DNA of 64,000 bases from Flavihumibacter fluvii (GTDB taxonomy: Bacteria > Bacteroidota > Bacteroidia > Chitinophagales > Chitinophagaceae): assembly GCF_018595675.2 (NCBI RefSeq), contig NZ_CP092333.1:2690001-2754000 (forward strand), written 5' to 3'. Each line of letters starts with the position of its first letter. The stretch's first letter is position 1. This document shows, piece by piece, positions 37,170 to 45,106 of this stretch. The notes below the pieces were generated by a model that was given only the letters and a program-made list of their open reading frames with translations, made no database searches and had not been told where the DNA came from. Both the position numbers and the translations under genes were made by a program.

Positions 37170-38237
37170 TCAGAAATGCCAGCCATTTTGTTTCAACAAA
37201 ACTATAAACCCGGTGATCACCATATTTAAAAGCGCCAGGGGTATCATGCCTTTCCAGCCCAGGTTCATCAACTGGTCATACCTGAACCGCGGGATTGTCC
37301 ACCGCACCCACATGAAAAAGAAAATAAAGAAGGCCACTTTAGCAAACAGGGCCACTGCCTGTAAAGCTGCGGTTCCATTGACCCCGATACTATTCACCAG
37401 GTTGGCATCATTCACAAAGGGGATGTCGTAACCGCCAAAATACAAGGTAGCCATCAGCGTACTGCTGATAAACATATTGATGTATTCTGCAAAAAGGTAG
37501 AACCCGAGTTTCATGGAAGAATACTCCTGGTGGTAGCCAAAGTTCAATTCATTTTCAGCCTCCGGGAGGTCGAATGGCGTCCTGTTACATTCAGCAAAAG
37601 CACAAACCATGAAAATCAGGAAGCCCAGCGGCTGGTAAAAGATATTCCACCATCCGGCACTTTGCTGCTGCACGATTGTTTTCAGGCTCAGCGATCCGGT
37701 CAGCATCAGCAGTGCGATTATGGCCAATCCCATGGCGAGTTCATAGGAGATCATTTGTGAGGCACCACGCAATGCAGCCAATAAAGAAAATTTATTGTTC
37801 GATGCCCAACCGCCGATCATGATCCCATATACACCCATACTCACCACACCGAAAATATATAGGATACCAATATTTATGTCAGCGATCTGGAGGTCTACCG
37901 TGCGCCCAAATATTTCGATATGATTTCCCCATGGAATAACCGCGCTGGTCATCATAGCCGTCAACATGGCGAGTGCCGGGCCAAGGATAAATAAAAACTT
38001 ATTGGAGGCGTTGGGAATGATCTCTTCTTTCATGAACAATTTCACCCCGTCTGCAACAGGTTGCAGAAGGCCACCCCATCCGGCCCGGTTGGGCCCCAGC
38101 CGATCCTGCATAAATGCGGCAACTTTACGTTCTGCCCAGGTGGAATACATGGCAATCACTAAAGACACCGTGATAATTCCACCGATGAGGATCGCTTTTT
38201 CAAGGATAAATCCAAGATCAATAACAAGCGTGATCAT
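37170..38237 (-). CDS. nuoH: NADH-quinone oxidoreductase subunit H
   Basis: 355 residues with eight or nine helices. Conserved segments: WAERKVAAFMQDRLGPNRAG (quinone-site loop), PFDLPEAENELNFGYHQEYSS (E-rich loop) and FMWVRWTIPRFRYDQLM. Forms the quinone chamber of complex I. The start overlaps the nuoG stop by four bases (ATGA), which suggests translational coupling. Confidence 0.97.
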   Translation of the reverse strand: MITLVIDLGFILEKAILIGGIITVSLVIAMYSTWAERKVAAFMQDRLGPNRAGWGGLLQPVADGVKLFMKEEIIPNASNKFLFILGPALAMLTAMMTSAVIPWGNHIEIFGRTVDLQIADINIGILYIFGVVSMGVYGIMIGGWASNNKFSLLAALRGASQMISYELAMGLAIIALLMLTGSLSLKTIVQQQSAGWWNIFYQPLGFLIFMVCAFAECNRTPFDLPEAENELNFGYHQEYSSMKLGFYLFAEYINMFISSTLMATLYFGGYDIPFVNDANLVNSIGVNGTAALQAVALFAKVAFFIFFFMWVRWTIPRFRYDQLMNLGWKGMIPLALLNMVITGFIVLLKQNGWHF

Positions 38238-39358
38238 ATTGTCTGTTTTCCTTCTTTAAGTTTAAAATCACTGCTATGGGCAGGGCCTTCAATGCGGGAT
38301 AATTCGATCTCCGGACGGTTCACTTCACTTACATCATGAATATCCATCAAAAGTTTTGGTGGCCTGCCTCCCATTACTTCTGGCAGGGTTTCCTTTGGCA
38401 TTTGCAAGCCTTTGTATTTGCCTTGTCCAATTACAGAATGACGGTTTATTTCAGTAGGTCCTTCGATGGTCCAGTCTTTGATATCTTTCTTTTCGAAACG
38501 GCATTCATTGCAGATCCAGCCGGCACGACCATCAGAAGCATCTTTTACTTCACCCCATTCATCCTTACGCGCCGTTACCCTGAAAACTTCATCGCCCCGC
38601 ATCCATAACTGGGTTTCACCGCAGCATTTGGAGCAGTTTCGATGGGCGTTCACCGGTTTGGTGAACCACACGCGATTTTTAAAGCGGAATGTTTTGTCAG
38701 TTAAAGCGCCAACCGGGCAAACATCGATGATATTGCCAATGAAGTCGTTTTCGAGTGATTTTTCTATATAGGTTGCGATCTCGGAATGGTCGCCACGATC
38801 CAGTACGCCATGGACCCGTTTGTTTGTCAGTTGATCTGCGACGAAAACGCAGCGATAACAAAGGATGCAACGGGTCATGTGCAACTGGATATGGTCTCCA
38901 AGGTCATGCTTCTTAAAAGTCCGCCTGCCAAATTCATAGCGGGTACCCTCCTTGCCATGCTCGTAACTAAGATCCTGCAGGTGGCATTCACCGGCCTGGT
39001 CACAAATCGGGCAATCCAGCGGATGGTTCAGCAATAAAAATTCCACCACGCCGGCACGGGCATCAATTACACGATCGCTGGTGATATTTTTCACGATCAT
39101 GCCATCCATCACGGTAGTCCGGCAACTGGCTACCAGTTTGGGCATGGGACGCGGATCTGCGGTTGATCCGGCAGCCACTTCCACCAGGCAGGTACGACAT
39201 TTACCACCACTGTTTTTCAGCTTACTGTAATAACACATGGCGGGTGGGGCCACTTCACCACCAATAGAACGCGCGGCATTCAGGATGGTAGTTCCCGGCT
39301 CCACCTCAATAGTGATATTGTCGATGGTAACTTTAAATAATTTTTTCTCGTCGGCCAT
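38234..39358 (-). CDS. nuoG: NADH-quinone oxidoreductase subunit G, short form
   Basis: 374 residues. N-terminal 2Fe-2S ferredoxin domain (CYYSKLKNSGGKCRTCLVEV, later C in VASCRTT), the His-Cys cluster region (DCPICDQAGECHLQD), two 4Fe-4S motifs (CILCYRCVFVAD; IIDVCPVGALT) and the start of the molybdopterin-family Fe-S domain (NCSKCCGE ... WICNECRF). The large C-terminal molybdopterin-like domain of E. coli NuoG (about 900 residues) is missing. The electron path from NuoF/E to NuoI is retained. The 684-base gap to nuoF holds the GxxExxY element. Confidence 0.94.
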   Translation of the reverse strand: MADEKKLFKVTIDNITIEVEPGTTILNAARSIGGEVAPPAMCYYSKLKNSGGKCRTCLVEVAAGSTADPRPMPKLVASCRTTVMDGMIVKNITSDRVIDARAGVVEFLLLNHPLDCPICDQAGECHLQDLSYEHGKEGTRYEFGRRTFKKHDLGDHIQLHMTRCILCYRCVFVADQLTNKRVHGVLDRGDHSEIATYIEKSLENDFIGNIIDVCPVGALTDKTFRFKNRVWFTKPVNAHRNCSKCCGETQLWMRGDEVFRVTARKDEWGEVKDASDGRAGWICNECRFEKKDIKDWTIEGPTEINRHSVIGQGKYKGLQMPKETLPEVMGGRPPKLLMDIHDVSEVNRPEIELSRIEGPAHSSDFKLKEGKQTI

Positions 39359-39372
39359 ATTTTAGTTTTTCA

Positions 39373-39404
39373 CGCAAACCCGCAATGGAGCGGGGGCGCA
39401 AAGA
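39373..39404. repeat. Degenerate copy (R1) of the GxxExxY-flanking repeat
   Basis: Matches R2 (39451-39482) at 29 of 32 positions in the same orientation, 78 bp away. It lies 14 bases upstream of nuoG's start. Confidence 0.75.
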
Positions 39405-39450
39405 TTAGAGATTACTAATAATATCAAGTCAGCAATTATTCTAATTTTCA

Positions 39451-39482
39451 CGCAAAGCCGCAAAGGAGCGGAGGCGCAAAGA
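39451..39482. repeat. Inverted-repeat boundary (R2) of the GxxExxY element
   Basis: 32 bases, rich in CGCAAAG / GGAGCGG blocks, and an exact reverse complement of R3 at 39982-40013. Its edge touches the stop codon (39485-39483) that would end the GxxExxY protein if the amber codon were read through. Confidence 0.85.
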
Positions 39483-39884
39483 TTATAGATTGTTTACGAT
39501 CCTATGGATAACCTATTTAATAAGTGGTTTATTGAAATTGATCAATAAGCCCAATTTTAAATGAGTGATTTTTAAATATGTGATCATTTGCTTGAAATGG
39601 ACTGGCAGCAAATTTTCAACAGATTTCACTTCAACAATTAATTTATCTCCAATAATTAAATCAGGTATATAAGTAAGGCCCATATCAATTCCATCATAAA
39701 TAACCGGAACGGATTTTTGCCTTTCAACCTTAATGCCTTCTTTAATACAGTGATACCAAAGAACTTTTTCATATACATTTTCAAACAATCCCGGACCTAA
39801 TTGCCTGTGTATTTTCAGGCTACAATTCACCACAAAACCGGCCAGCTCATTTTCACTTTTATCATTCTGCGACATACATAACAT
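39483..39884 (-). pseudogene. GxxExxY-family gene with premature amber codon
   Basis: The frame starts at ATG 39884 or, more typically for the family, 39875 (MSQNDKSENE). IHRQLGPGLFENVYEKVL holds the GxxExxY signature, and PDLIIGDKLIVEVKSVE resembles the PD-(D/E)xK-like core. The frame stops at TAG 39515-39513 after GLLINFNKPLIK. Reading on in frame gives VIHRIVNNL and TAA at 39485-39483, the expected family C-terminus. So nine conserved residues are cut off by a nonsense codon; function may or may not survive. The gene sits inside the nuo operon between nuoF and nuoG, bounded by 32-bp inverted repeats. Confidence 0.75.
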
Positions 39885-39981
39885 TTATGCCGCAAATATC
39901 CTCCCCAATATTCTTCCTTACACCCGTCCCCACATTTTCGGGTGTTTAAACCCATTTCGTCTTTCCCCCCTCACCTCTTCT

Positions 39982-40013
39982 TCTTTGCGCCTCCGCTCCT
40001 TTGCGGCTTTGCG
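39982..40013. repeat. Inverted-repeat boundary (R3) of the GxxExxY element
   Basis: Exact reverse complement of R2 over 32 bases. It lies 29 bases beyond the nuoF stop. The 97 bases between the GxxExxY start and R3 hold no other gene. Confidence 0.85.
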
Positions 40014-40042
40014 CGATACCCTGCCCACATCCTGCGTAATAC

Positions 40043-41395
40043 CTACACCGGCACATGAATCGGATCAGCATAATGCGCCAACCCATAATTGCGTGTCAGG
40101 CATTCCTGAGGATTCTTCACATGCCACTCAAACTCATCCCGGAAATGACGGATCGCTGCAGCTACGGGCCATGCAGCCGCATCGCCGAGCGGACAAATGG
40201 TGTTGCCTTCGATCTTGCGCTGGATATCCCAAAGCAAATCGATATCGCTCATTTTCCCTTTTCCGGTTTCGATGGCTTTCAGGATTTTTTCCATCCAGCC
40301 GGTTCCTTCACGGCAGGGGGAACATTGTCCGCAGCTTTCATGGCGATAAAAACGGGCCAGTGTATAGGTATTCTTTACCACGCACTGGTCTTCATCCAGT
40401 ACAATGAAACCACCGGAACCCATCATGGAACCTGTAGCAAAACCGCCATCACTGAGGCTTTCATAGTTCATGTAGCGGGTCTCCCCTTTTGCTGTCTTCA
40501 ATAGTAAATTGGCAGGCAGGATGGGCACGGATGACCCGCCGGGTATGCAGGCTTTCAGCTTTTTACCATCCTTAATACCACCACAATATTCATCACTGTA
40601 GATAAATTCCTCTACGGAAATCGTCATATCAATCTCGTAAACACCGGGCTTGTTGATATTGCCGCAGGCGGATATCAATTTTGTACCGGTTGATTTACCT
40701 ACCCCGATCTTTGCATACTCATCGCCACCCATATTAATAATGGGAACAACAGCTGCCAGCGTCTCTACATTATTAACCACTGTCGGGCGGTCCCAAACCC
40801 CTTTAACTGCCGGGAACGGGGGCTTGATCCTCGGGTTTCCGCGTTTGCCTTCGAGGGATTCGATCAGCGCGGTTTCTTCCCCACATATATAAGCACCAGC
40901 GCCCCGCTGCACATAAATTTCGCAATTGAATCCACTGCCCTGGATATTATTACCCAGCCAGCCATTGGCTTTAGCTTCGGCAATGGCGTTCTCCAGGATA
41001 TCGGTGATCCAGGCATATTCGCCGCGGATATAGATATAGGTTGCATTTGAGCCAAGCGCATACGACGCCACGATCAAACCTTCGATCAACAGGTGGGGCA
41101 GGAATTCCATGAGGTAGCGGTCTTTGAAAGTGCCCGGTTCTGATTCATCGGCATTACATACCAGGTGCCGGGGAATGCCTTCTGGTTTTGCCAGGAAGCT
41201 CCACTTCATACCGGCCGGGAAACCTGCACCGCCACGTCCCCTGAGGCCGGCCTTTTTCACTTCTTCAGTCACCGCATCGGGACTCATTGTCTTCAATACC
41301 TTTTCAACACTGCGGTACCCGCCTTCACGACGATAGACGTCATAATGGCGGATGCCTTCAACATGTGCTTTTTCCAGTAATAATTTTACACCCAT
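40043..41395 (-). CDS. nuoF: NADH-quinone oxidoreductase subunit F
   Basis: 450 residues from the ATG at 41395 (MGVKLLLEKAHVEG); the longer frame upstream reads through a 7-bp repeat tract and is not used. Motifs: the NADH-binding GLRGRGGAGFPAGMKWSF, the FMN-site IRGEYAW and GAGAYICGEETALIESLEG, and the 4Fe-4S ligands ESCGQCSPCREGTGW with a distant Cys in NTICPLGD. It takes electrons from NADH to FMN and the N3 cluster. Gap to nuoE is 89 bases. Confidence 0.97.
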   Translation of the reverse strand: MGVKLLLEKAHVEGIRHYDVYRREGGYRSVEKVLKTMSPDAVTEEVKKAGLRGRGGAGFPAGMKWSFLAKPEGIPRHLVCNADESEPGTFKDRYLMEFLPHLLIEGLIVASYALGSNATYIYIRGEYAWITDILENAIAEAKANGWLGNNIQGSGFNCEIYVQRGAGAYICGEETALIESLEGKRGNPRIKPPFPAVKGVWDRPTVVNNVETLAAVVPIINMGGDEYAKIGVGKSTGTKLISACGNINKPGVYEIDMTISVEEFIYSDEYCGGIKDGKKLKACIPGGSSVPILPANLLLKTAKGETRYMNYESLSDGGFATGSMMGSGGFIVLDEDQCVVKNTYTLARFYRHESCGQCSPCREGTGWMEKILKAIETGKGKMSDIDLLWDIQRKIEGNTICPLGDAAAWPVAAAIRHFRDEFEWHVKNPQECLTRNYGLAHYADPIHVPV

Positions 41396-41404
41396 AATTA
41401 GATA

Positions 41405-41439
41405 GTGAGCAGTGAACTGTAAGCAGTGAGCAGTTGTAC
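41405..41439. repeat. Heptad tract (GTGAGCA units) upstream of nuoF
   Basis: Units GTGAGCA, GTGAACT, GTAAGCA, GTGAGCA and GTTGTAC fill 41405-41439, ten bases before the nuoF start. Confidence 0.7.
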
Positions 41440-41484
41440 CCGCCACTTATAGGCCACCTATTTTTCTCAATCAATTTATTCTAC

Positions 41485-41982
41485 TCAATTCAGCATGCCC
41501 GCATTCTTGCGGCACTCTTCAATGATCTGGTCGACCCTGTCTTTAGTCAGGTGTTCACGGTAATGTTTGCCCAACTGCATCATCGGAGCATAGCCACAGG
41601 CGCCCAGGCATTCGACCGTTTTAAGGGTAAATAATCCATCCGGCGTAGTCTCGCCAACACCAATGCCCAAACGCTGTTTTATATATTCGATGATATTATC
41701 ACTACCACTGATCATGCAGGGCCCGGTCTGGCAAACTTCAAACAGGAATTTGCCTACCGGTTTCAGGTTGAACATCGAGTAAAAAGTAGCTACTTCATAC
41801 ACTTCGATGGGTTCAATCCTTAACAGGCTGGCCACATAGTCCATCGTTTCCGCACTCAACCAGCCGTACTCCTCCTGTGCCAGGTGCAATACGGGGATCA
41901 CGGCACTCTTCTGCTTTCCTTCCGGATAGCGCCTGATGATTTCCTGTACCTTGTTGAGTTTCTCCTCTGAAAATTTTATCAT
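41485..41982 (-). CDS. nuoE: NADH-quinone oxidoreductase subunit E
   Basis: 165 residues from the ATG at 41982 (MIKFSEEKLNKVQEII). The thioredoxin-like 2Fe-2S domain has the four Cys ligands in VCQTGPCMISG (two) and ECLGACGYAPMM (two). The helical N-terminus contains AVIPVLHLAQEEYGWL. Carries cluster N1a next to NuoF. Its upstream gap to nuoD holds two different 7-bp tracts. Confidence 0.96.
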   Translation of the reverse strand: MIKFSEEKLNKVQEIIRRYPEGKQKSAVIPVLHLAQEEYGWLSAETMDYVASLLRIEPIEVYEVATFYSMFNLKPVGKFLFEVCQTGPCMISGSDNIIEYIKQRLGIGVGETTPDGLFTLKTVECLGACGYAPMMQLGKHYREHLTKDRVDQIIEECRKNAGMLN

Positions 41983-41991
41983 AATCAATTC

Positions 41992-42035
41992 GTGAATAGT
42001 CAATACATCAATAGTCAATAGTCAATAAGTGAATA
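41992..42035. repeat. Heptad tract (GTCAATA units)
   Basis: Units of GTGAATA / GTCAATA type, with two 8-bp variants, just upstream of the nuoE start. Confidence 0.6.
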
Positions 42036-42044
42036 AAGAAAATC

Positions 42045-42079
42045 CACTGCTCACTGCTTCCTGCTTCCTGCTTCCCCTA
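42045..42079. repeat. Heptad tract (CACTGCT / TCCTGCT units) at the nuoD stop
   Basis: Five units: CACTGCT twice, TCCTGCT twice, then TCCCCTA, which ends on the nuoD TAG stop codon (42079-42077, minus strand). Confidence 0.7.
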
Positions 42080-43318
42080 AGCATCCATCTCCCCTGCAAT
42101 CAGGTTGAGGCTGCTTAAGGTAATGATCGCATCACTCAGCATTGCGCCTTGTGATATTTCTGAAAACGCCTGGTAATAAATAAAACATGGCCTCCTGAAA
42201 TGCAGGCGGTAAGGCGTACGGCCGCCGTCGCTGATCAGGTAGAAACCAAGTTCTCCATTACCCCCCTCCACTGAATGGTAGACCTCCCCTTTCGGCATAT
42301 CAATTTCACCCATGATAATCTTGAAATGCCAGATAAGGGCTTCCATTTTCGTATACACATCCTGCTTCTCGGGCAAATAATATTCCGGTACATCTGCATG
42401 ATACACATCAGCATCGGCACCTTTGAATTCCTGCACTTTGCGGTAAGCCTGTTCAATAATTTGCAGGCTTTGCCACATTTCCTGGTTACGCACCAACCAG
42501 CGATCATAGTTATCACCGGTAGTACCAACAGGGATATTAAAGTCAAAATCTTCGTAGGAGCTGTATGGTGAGTGCACCCGCACATCATAGTCCACACCCG
42601 TTGCCCGTAAATTCGGACCGGTGAACCCGTAATTCAGTGCACGGTCGGCAGAAATGGCGCCACTTCCCATGGTCCTTTCCATGAAGATGCGGTTCCGCTG
42701 GAACAGGGATTCGAATTCTTTCAGCACACCAGGGTATTCGCGCAGGAAACGTTCTAATTTTTCAAAAGCTGCATTGGTGAAATTGCGTTCAAAACCACCT
42801 ATGCGTCCAATATTGGTAGTGAGCCTGCTGCCGCAGATCTCTTCATAAATCTCATAGATCAGTTCGCGGTATTGCATCACATAGAGGAAGCCGGTGAAGG
42901 CACCTGTATCCACCCCAACAATAGAATTGCAGATCAGGTGGTCCGAGATCCGGGCCAGTTCCATGATGATCACCCGAAGGTAGTCGACCCGTTTAGGTGT
43001 GGTAACGCCCAGCAGTTTTTCGCAGGTGAGGTGCCAGCCCATATTATTAATGGGGGAAGAACAATAGTTCAGCCTGTCCGTCAATGGCGTCACCTGGTAT
43101 AATGGTCTTCTTTCCGCCAGTTTCTCAAAAGCGCGGTGGATATAGCCAACAGTTTGTTCTGCGGAAATAATACGTTCGCCGTCTACTTCAAGAATATTCT
43201 GGAATACACCATGGGTCGCCGGGTGCGTGGGTCCAAGGTTCAGCGTGGTCGTTTGCTTTTCAATGGAGCCATCCGGTAGTTTAACGTGGTGGCTGGGTTG
43301 TTGAACAATATCTGACAC
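42077..43318 (-). CDS. nuoD: NADH-quinone oxidoreductase subunit D
   Basis: 413 residues of the 49-kDa family. LNLGPTHPATHGVFQNILEVDGE is the N-terminal quinone-site loop (with His), followed by GYIHRAFEKLAERR, RGSGAI-like MERTMGSGAI, and the C-terminal IITLSSLNLIAGEMDA. Separate from nuoC, as usual outside enterobacteria. Peripheral-arm subunit at the quinone site with NuoB. Gap to nuoC is 31 bases. Confidence 0.97.
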   Translation of the reverse strand: MSDIVQQPSHHVKLPDGSIEKQTTTLNLGPTHPATHGVFQNILEVDGERIISAEQTVGYIHRAFEKLAERRPLYQVTPLTDRLNYCSSPINNMGWHLTCEKLLGVTTPKRVDYLRVIIMELARISDHLICNSIVGVDTGAFTGFLYVMQYRELIYEIYEEICGSRLTTNIGRIGGFERNFTNAAFEKLERFLREYPGVLKEFESLFQRNRIFMERTMGSGAISADRALNYGFTGPNLRATGVDYDVRVHSPYSSYEDFDFNIPVGTTGDNYDRWLVRNQEMWQSLQIIEQAYRKVQEFKGADADVYHADVPEYYLPEKQDVYTKMEALIWHFKIIMGEIDMPKGEVYHSVEGGNGELGFYLISDGGRTPYRLHFRRPCFIYYQAFSEISQGAMLSDAIITLSSLNLIAGEMDA

Positions 43319-43349
43319 AGTACAGTTTTGAATAGTTAGTTTACATCAA

Positions 43350-43856
43350 TCATCCTCTTCCGAACATTTCATCGTCTTTATCGATACGGGTCTGGTCTTC
43401 CAGCGGAAATTCCTTTCGCATCGGGAAATAATCCATCTCGTCGACGTTCAGGATTCTTTTCAGGTTGGGATGACCTACAAAATTCACCCCGTAAAAGTCA
43501 TAGGTTTCACGTTCCATCCAGTTAGCGGATGAAAATAGGCGGGTAGCGGTAAATACATCCGGCTGATCAATGCTGGTAAACACTTTCATCCTGATCCTGA
43601 AATTCTGGTTGAGATTGTGCAGGTGGTAGACAACAGCGAGCTCCCGGCCAATATTATCCGGAAAATGGACAGCACATAAATCAGTAAGGAAACGAAACTG
43701 CAGGCTGGGTTCGTCATACAAGAACTGCATCACTTTCAGGTTCAGGTCTTTAGGCACCTCAAAACTAAAGAAGCCATAAGGTTGTTCCACATTGACAACC
43801 GCATCCCCGAATTTTTCCACCAGCTTCGACTGAATTATTTCGTTCGTTAAACTCAT
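43350..43856 (-). CDS. nuoC: NADH-quinone oxidoreductase subunit C
   Basis: 168 residues of the 30-kDa family. FLTDLCAVHFPDN, ELAVVYHLHNLNQNFRIRMK, and the signature WMERETYDFYGVNFVGHPNLKRIL (E-R-E-x-x-D-x-x-G). It ends in the region FPLEDQTRIDKDDEMFGRG. Structural peripheral-arm subunit. Gap to nuoB is 39 bases. Confidence 0.97.
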   Translation of the reverse strand: MSLTNEIIQSKLVEKFGDAVVNVEQPYGFFSFEVPKDLNLKVMQFLYDEPSLQFRFLTDLCAVHFPDNIGRELAVVYHLHNLNQNFRIRMKVFTSIDQPDVFTATRLFSSANWMERETYDFYGVNFVGHPNLKRILNVDEMDYFPMRKEFPLEDQTRIDKDDEMFGRG

Positions 43857-43895
43857 GATATATGTAAATGATCTTGGGTCTGAATGCTATATTGA

Positions 43896-44477
43896 TTATT
43901 GAATGCCATACGATTCGAGCAGGGCTTTATACCGGTCGCCATTCCTGCGGCGAAGGCTTTCCTGGCCAACCAGGTCCTGGATCTTCATGAAACCATCGAT
44001 GATGGCTTCGGGGCGGGGCGGACAACCCGGAACATACACATCCACCGGAACAACCTGGTCTATGCCCTGCAGTACTGAATAGGTATCAAAAATCCCACCT
44101 GATGAAGCACAGGCACCAACGGCAATCACCCAGCGGGGCTCGGCCATTTGGAGGTAAACCTGTTTTACCACGGGTGCCATTTTTTTTGCAATAGTTCCCA
44201 TCACCATCAGCAGGTCACACTGGCGTGGGGAAAATCCAACCCGCTCTGCGCCAAATCGGGCCAGGTCATAATGGGAAGCCATGGTTGCCATGAATTCAAT
44301 GCCACAGCAGGAGGTGGCAAATGGTAACGGCCAGATGGAATTCTTACGCGCCAACCCTACCAGGTCGCTCATTTTACCGGCGAAAAAACCTTCCCCCTGG
44401 AGGCCTTCAGGCATTTCGGCAATGGTAACGACCTTACCACCTTCATTCTTTACATTATATTGAACCGGACGTGCCAT
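43896..44477 (-). CDS. nuoB: NADH-quinone oxidoreductase subunit B
   Basis: 193 residues from the ATG at 44477 (MARPVQYNVKNEGG); a further in-frame ATG at 44531 would add 18 residues without family match. The N2 cluster ligands are visible: tandem Cys in ATSCCGIEFMA, the Cys in GACASSGGIF and the Cys in VPGCPPRPEA. Passes electrons to quinone at the NuoD interface. Gap to nuoA is 88 bases. Confidence 0.96.
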   Translation of the reverse strand: MARPVQYNVKNEGGKVVTIAEMPEGLQGEGFFAGKMSDLVGLARKNSIWPLPFATSCCGIEFMATMASHYDLARFGAERVGFSPRQCDLLMVMGTIAKKMAPVVKQVYLQMAEPRWVIAVGACASSGGIFDTYSVLQGIDQVVPVDVYVPGCPPRPEAIIDGFMKIQDLVGQESLRRRNGDRYKALLESYGIQ

Positions 44478-44565
44478 AATATTATCAGCTTTAAAATGAA
44501 CGATATTGTCTCCTGCTGTAAAACCGTTCAAATACTTTTAAGTTCAAATTGTGCGCAATTGCCTG

Positions 44566-44973
44566 TTAATCTTCCCACTGAAGGGCGCCTTTTTTTAATA
44601 TATAGAAAAATCCACACAGGAAGAATCCCACAAACATCAGTACAGCCCCAAAACCACTCCAGCCCAATTCCCTGAAATTCACTGCATACGGATAAAAAAA
44701 GATCACTTCAACATCGAACAACACGAATAAGATGGCCACCAGGAAATACTTAATGGCTACGGGTTGCCTGGCATTTCCCACCGCTTCAATACCACTTTCG
44801 AAATTCTCCAGTTTATCGCTGGTTTTCCGGGATGGTCCGAGTAAATGGGTAGCTCCCAGGGTAATGGCCACAAATCCGATGGCAAATAATAATTGCAGGG
44901 CAATGGGCAGGTAATTGGAGGCACTATTCGCAGAAACAGCAGTTTGTAAGAGAAACAGATTCATGCTTTCCAT
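44566..44973 (-). CDS. nuoA: NADH-quinone oxidoreductase subunit A
   Basis: 135 residues from the ATG at 44973; starts at 44985 and 44964 are also possible. Three membrane helices. The NuoA loop signature lies between helices 1 and 2: KLENFESGIEAVGNARQPVAIKYFLVAILFVLFDVEVIF, with the conserved Glu and Asp (DVEVIFFYPYA). First gene of the nuo operon, with a -7 element TATTTTTG 10 bases upstream. The preceding TPR gene has its own terminator, so the operon is independent. Confidence 0.94.
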   Translation of the reverse strand: MESMNLFLLQTAVSANSASNYLPIALQLLFAIGFVAITLGATHLLGPSRKTSDKLENFESGIEAVGNARQPVAIKYFLVAILFVLFDVEVIFFYPYAVNFRELGWSGFGAVLMFVGFFLCGFFYILKKGALQWED

Positions 44974-44982
44974 ATTGTGGGG

Positions 44983-44990
44983 CAAAAATA
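44983..44990 (-). promoter_or_regulatory. -7 promoter element of the nuo operon
   Basis: The minus strand reads TATTTTTG, a full match to TAnnTTTG, 9 bases from the chosen nuoA start. A small palindrome, CCGCTA / TAGCGG, lies just upstream (44999-45016). Confidence 0.6.
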
Positions 44991-45065
44991 AGGTAGCCCG
45001 CTAAATAAATAGCGGAACGTTGAAAATAAGTTCTTTGTGAGGGCGCTGGCCAGCGGATGGCATAA

Positions 45066-45092
45066 AAAAGCCCCGCTTATGGCGGGGCTTTT
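45066..45092. terminator. Bidirectional terminator after the TPR gene
   Basis: GCCCCGC / GCGGGGC stem with a 5-base loop, flanked by A4 and T4, extending to an 11-bp stem. It lies 14 bases after the stop of the TPR gene and separates it from nuo. Confidence 0.85.
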
Positions 45093-45106
45093 AATCGTTA
45101 CATGAA

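Noticed and set aside
44999-45016. CCGCTA / TAGCGG palindrome upstream of the nuo promoter as an operator
   Set aside because: Six-base arms around an AT spacer occur easily by chance. It is only mentioned with the promoter.
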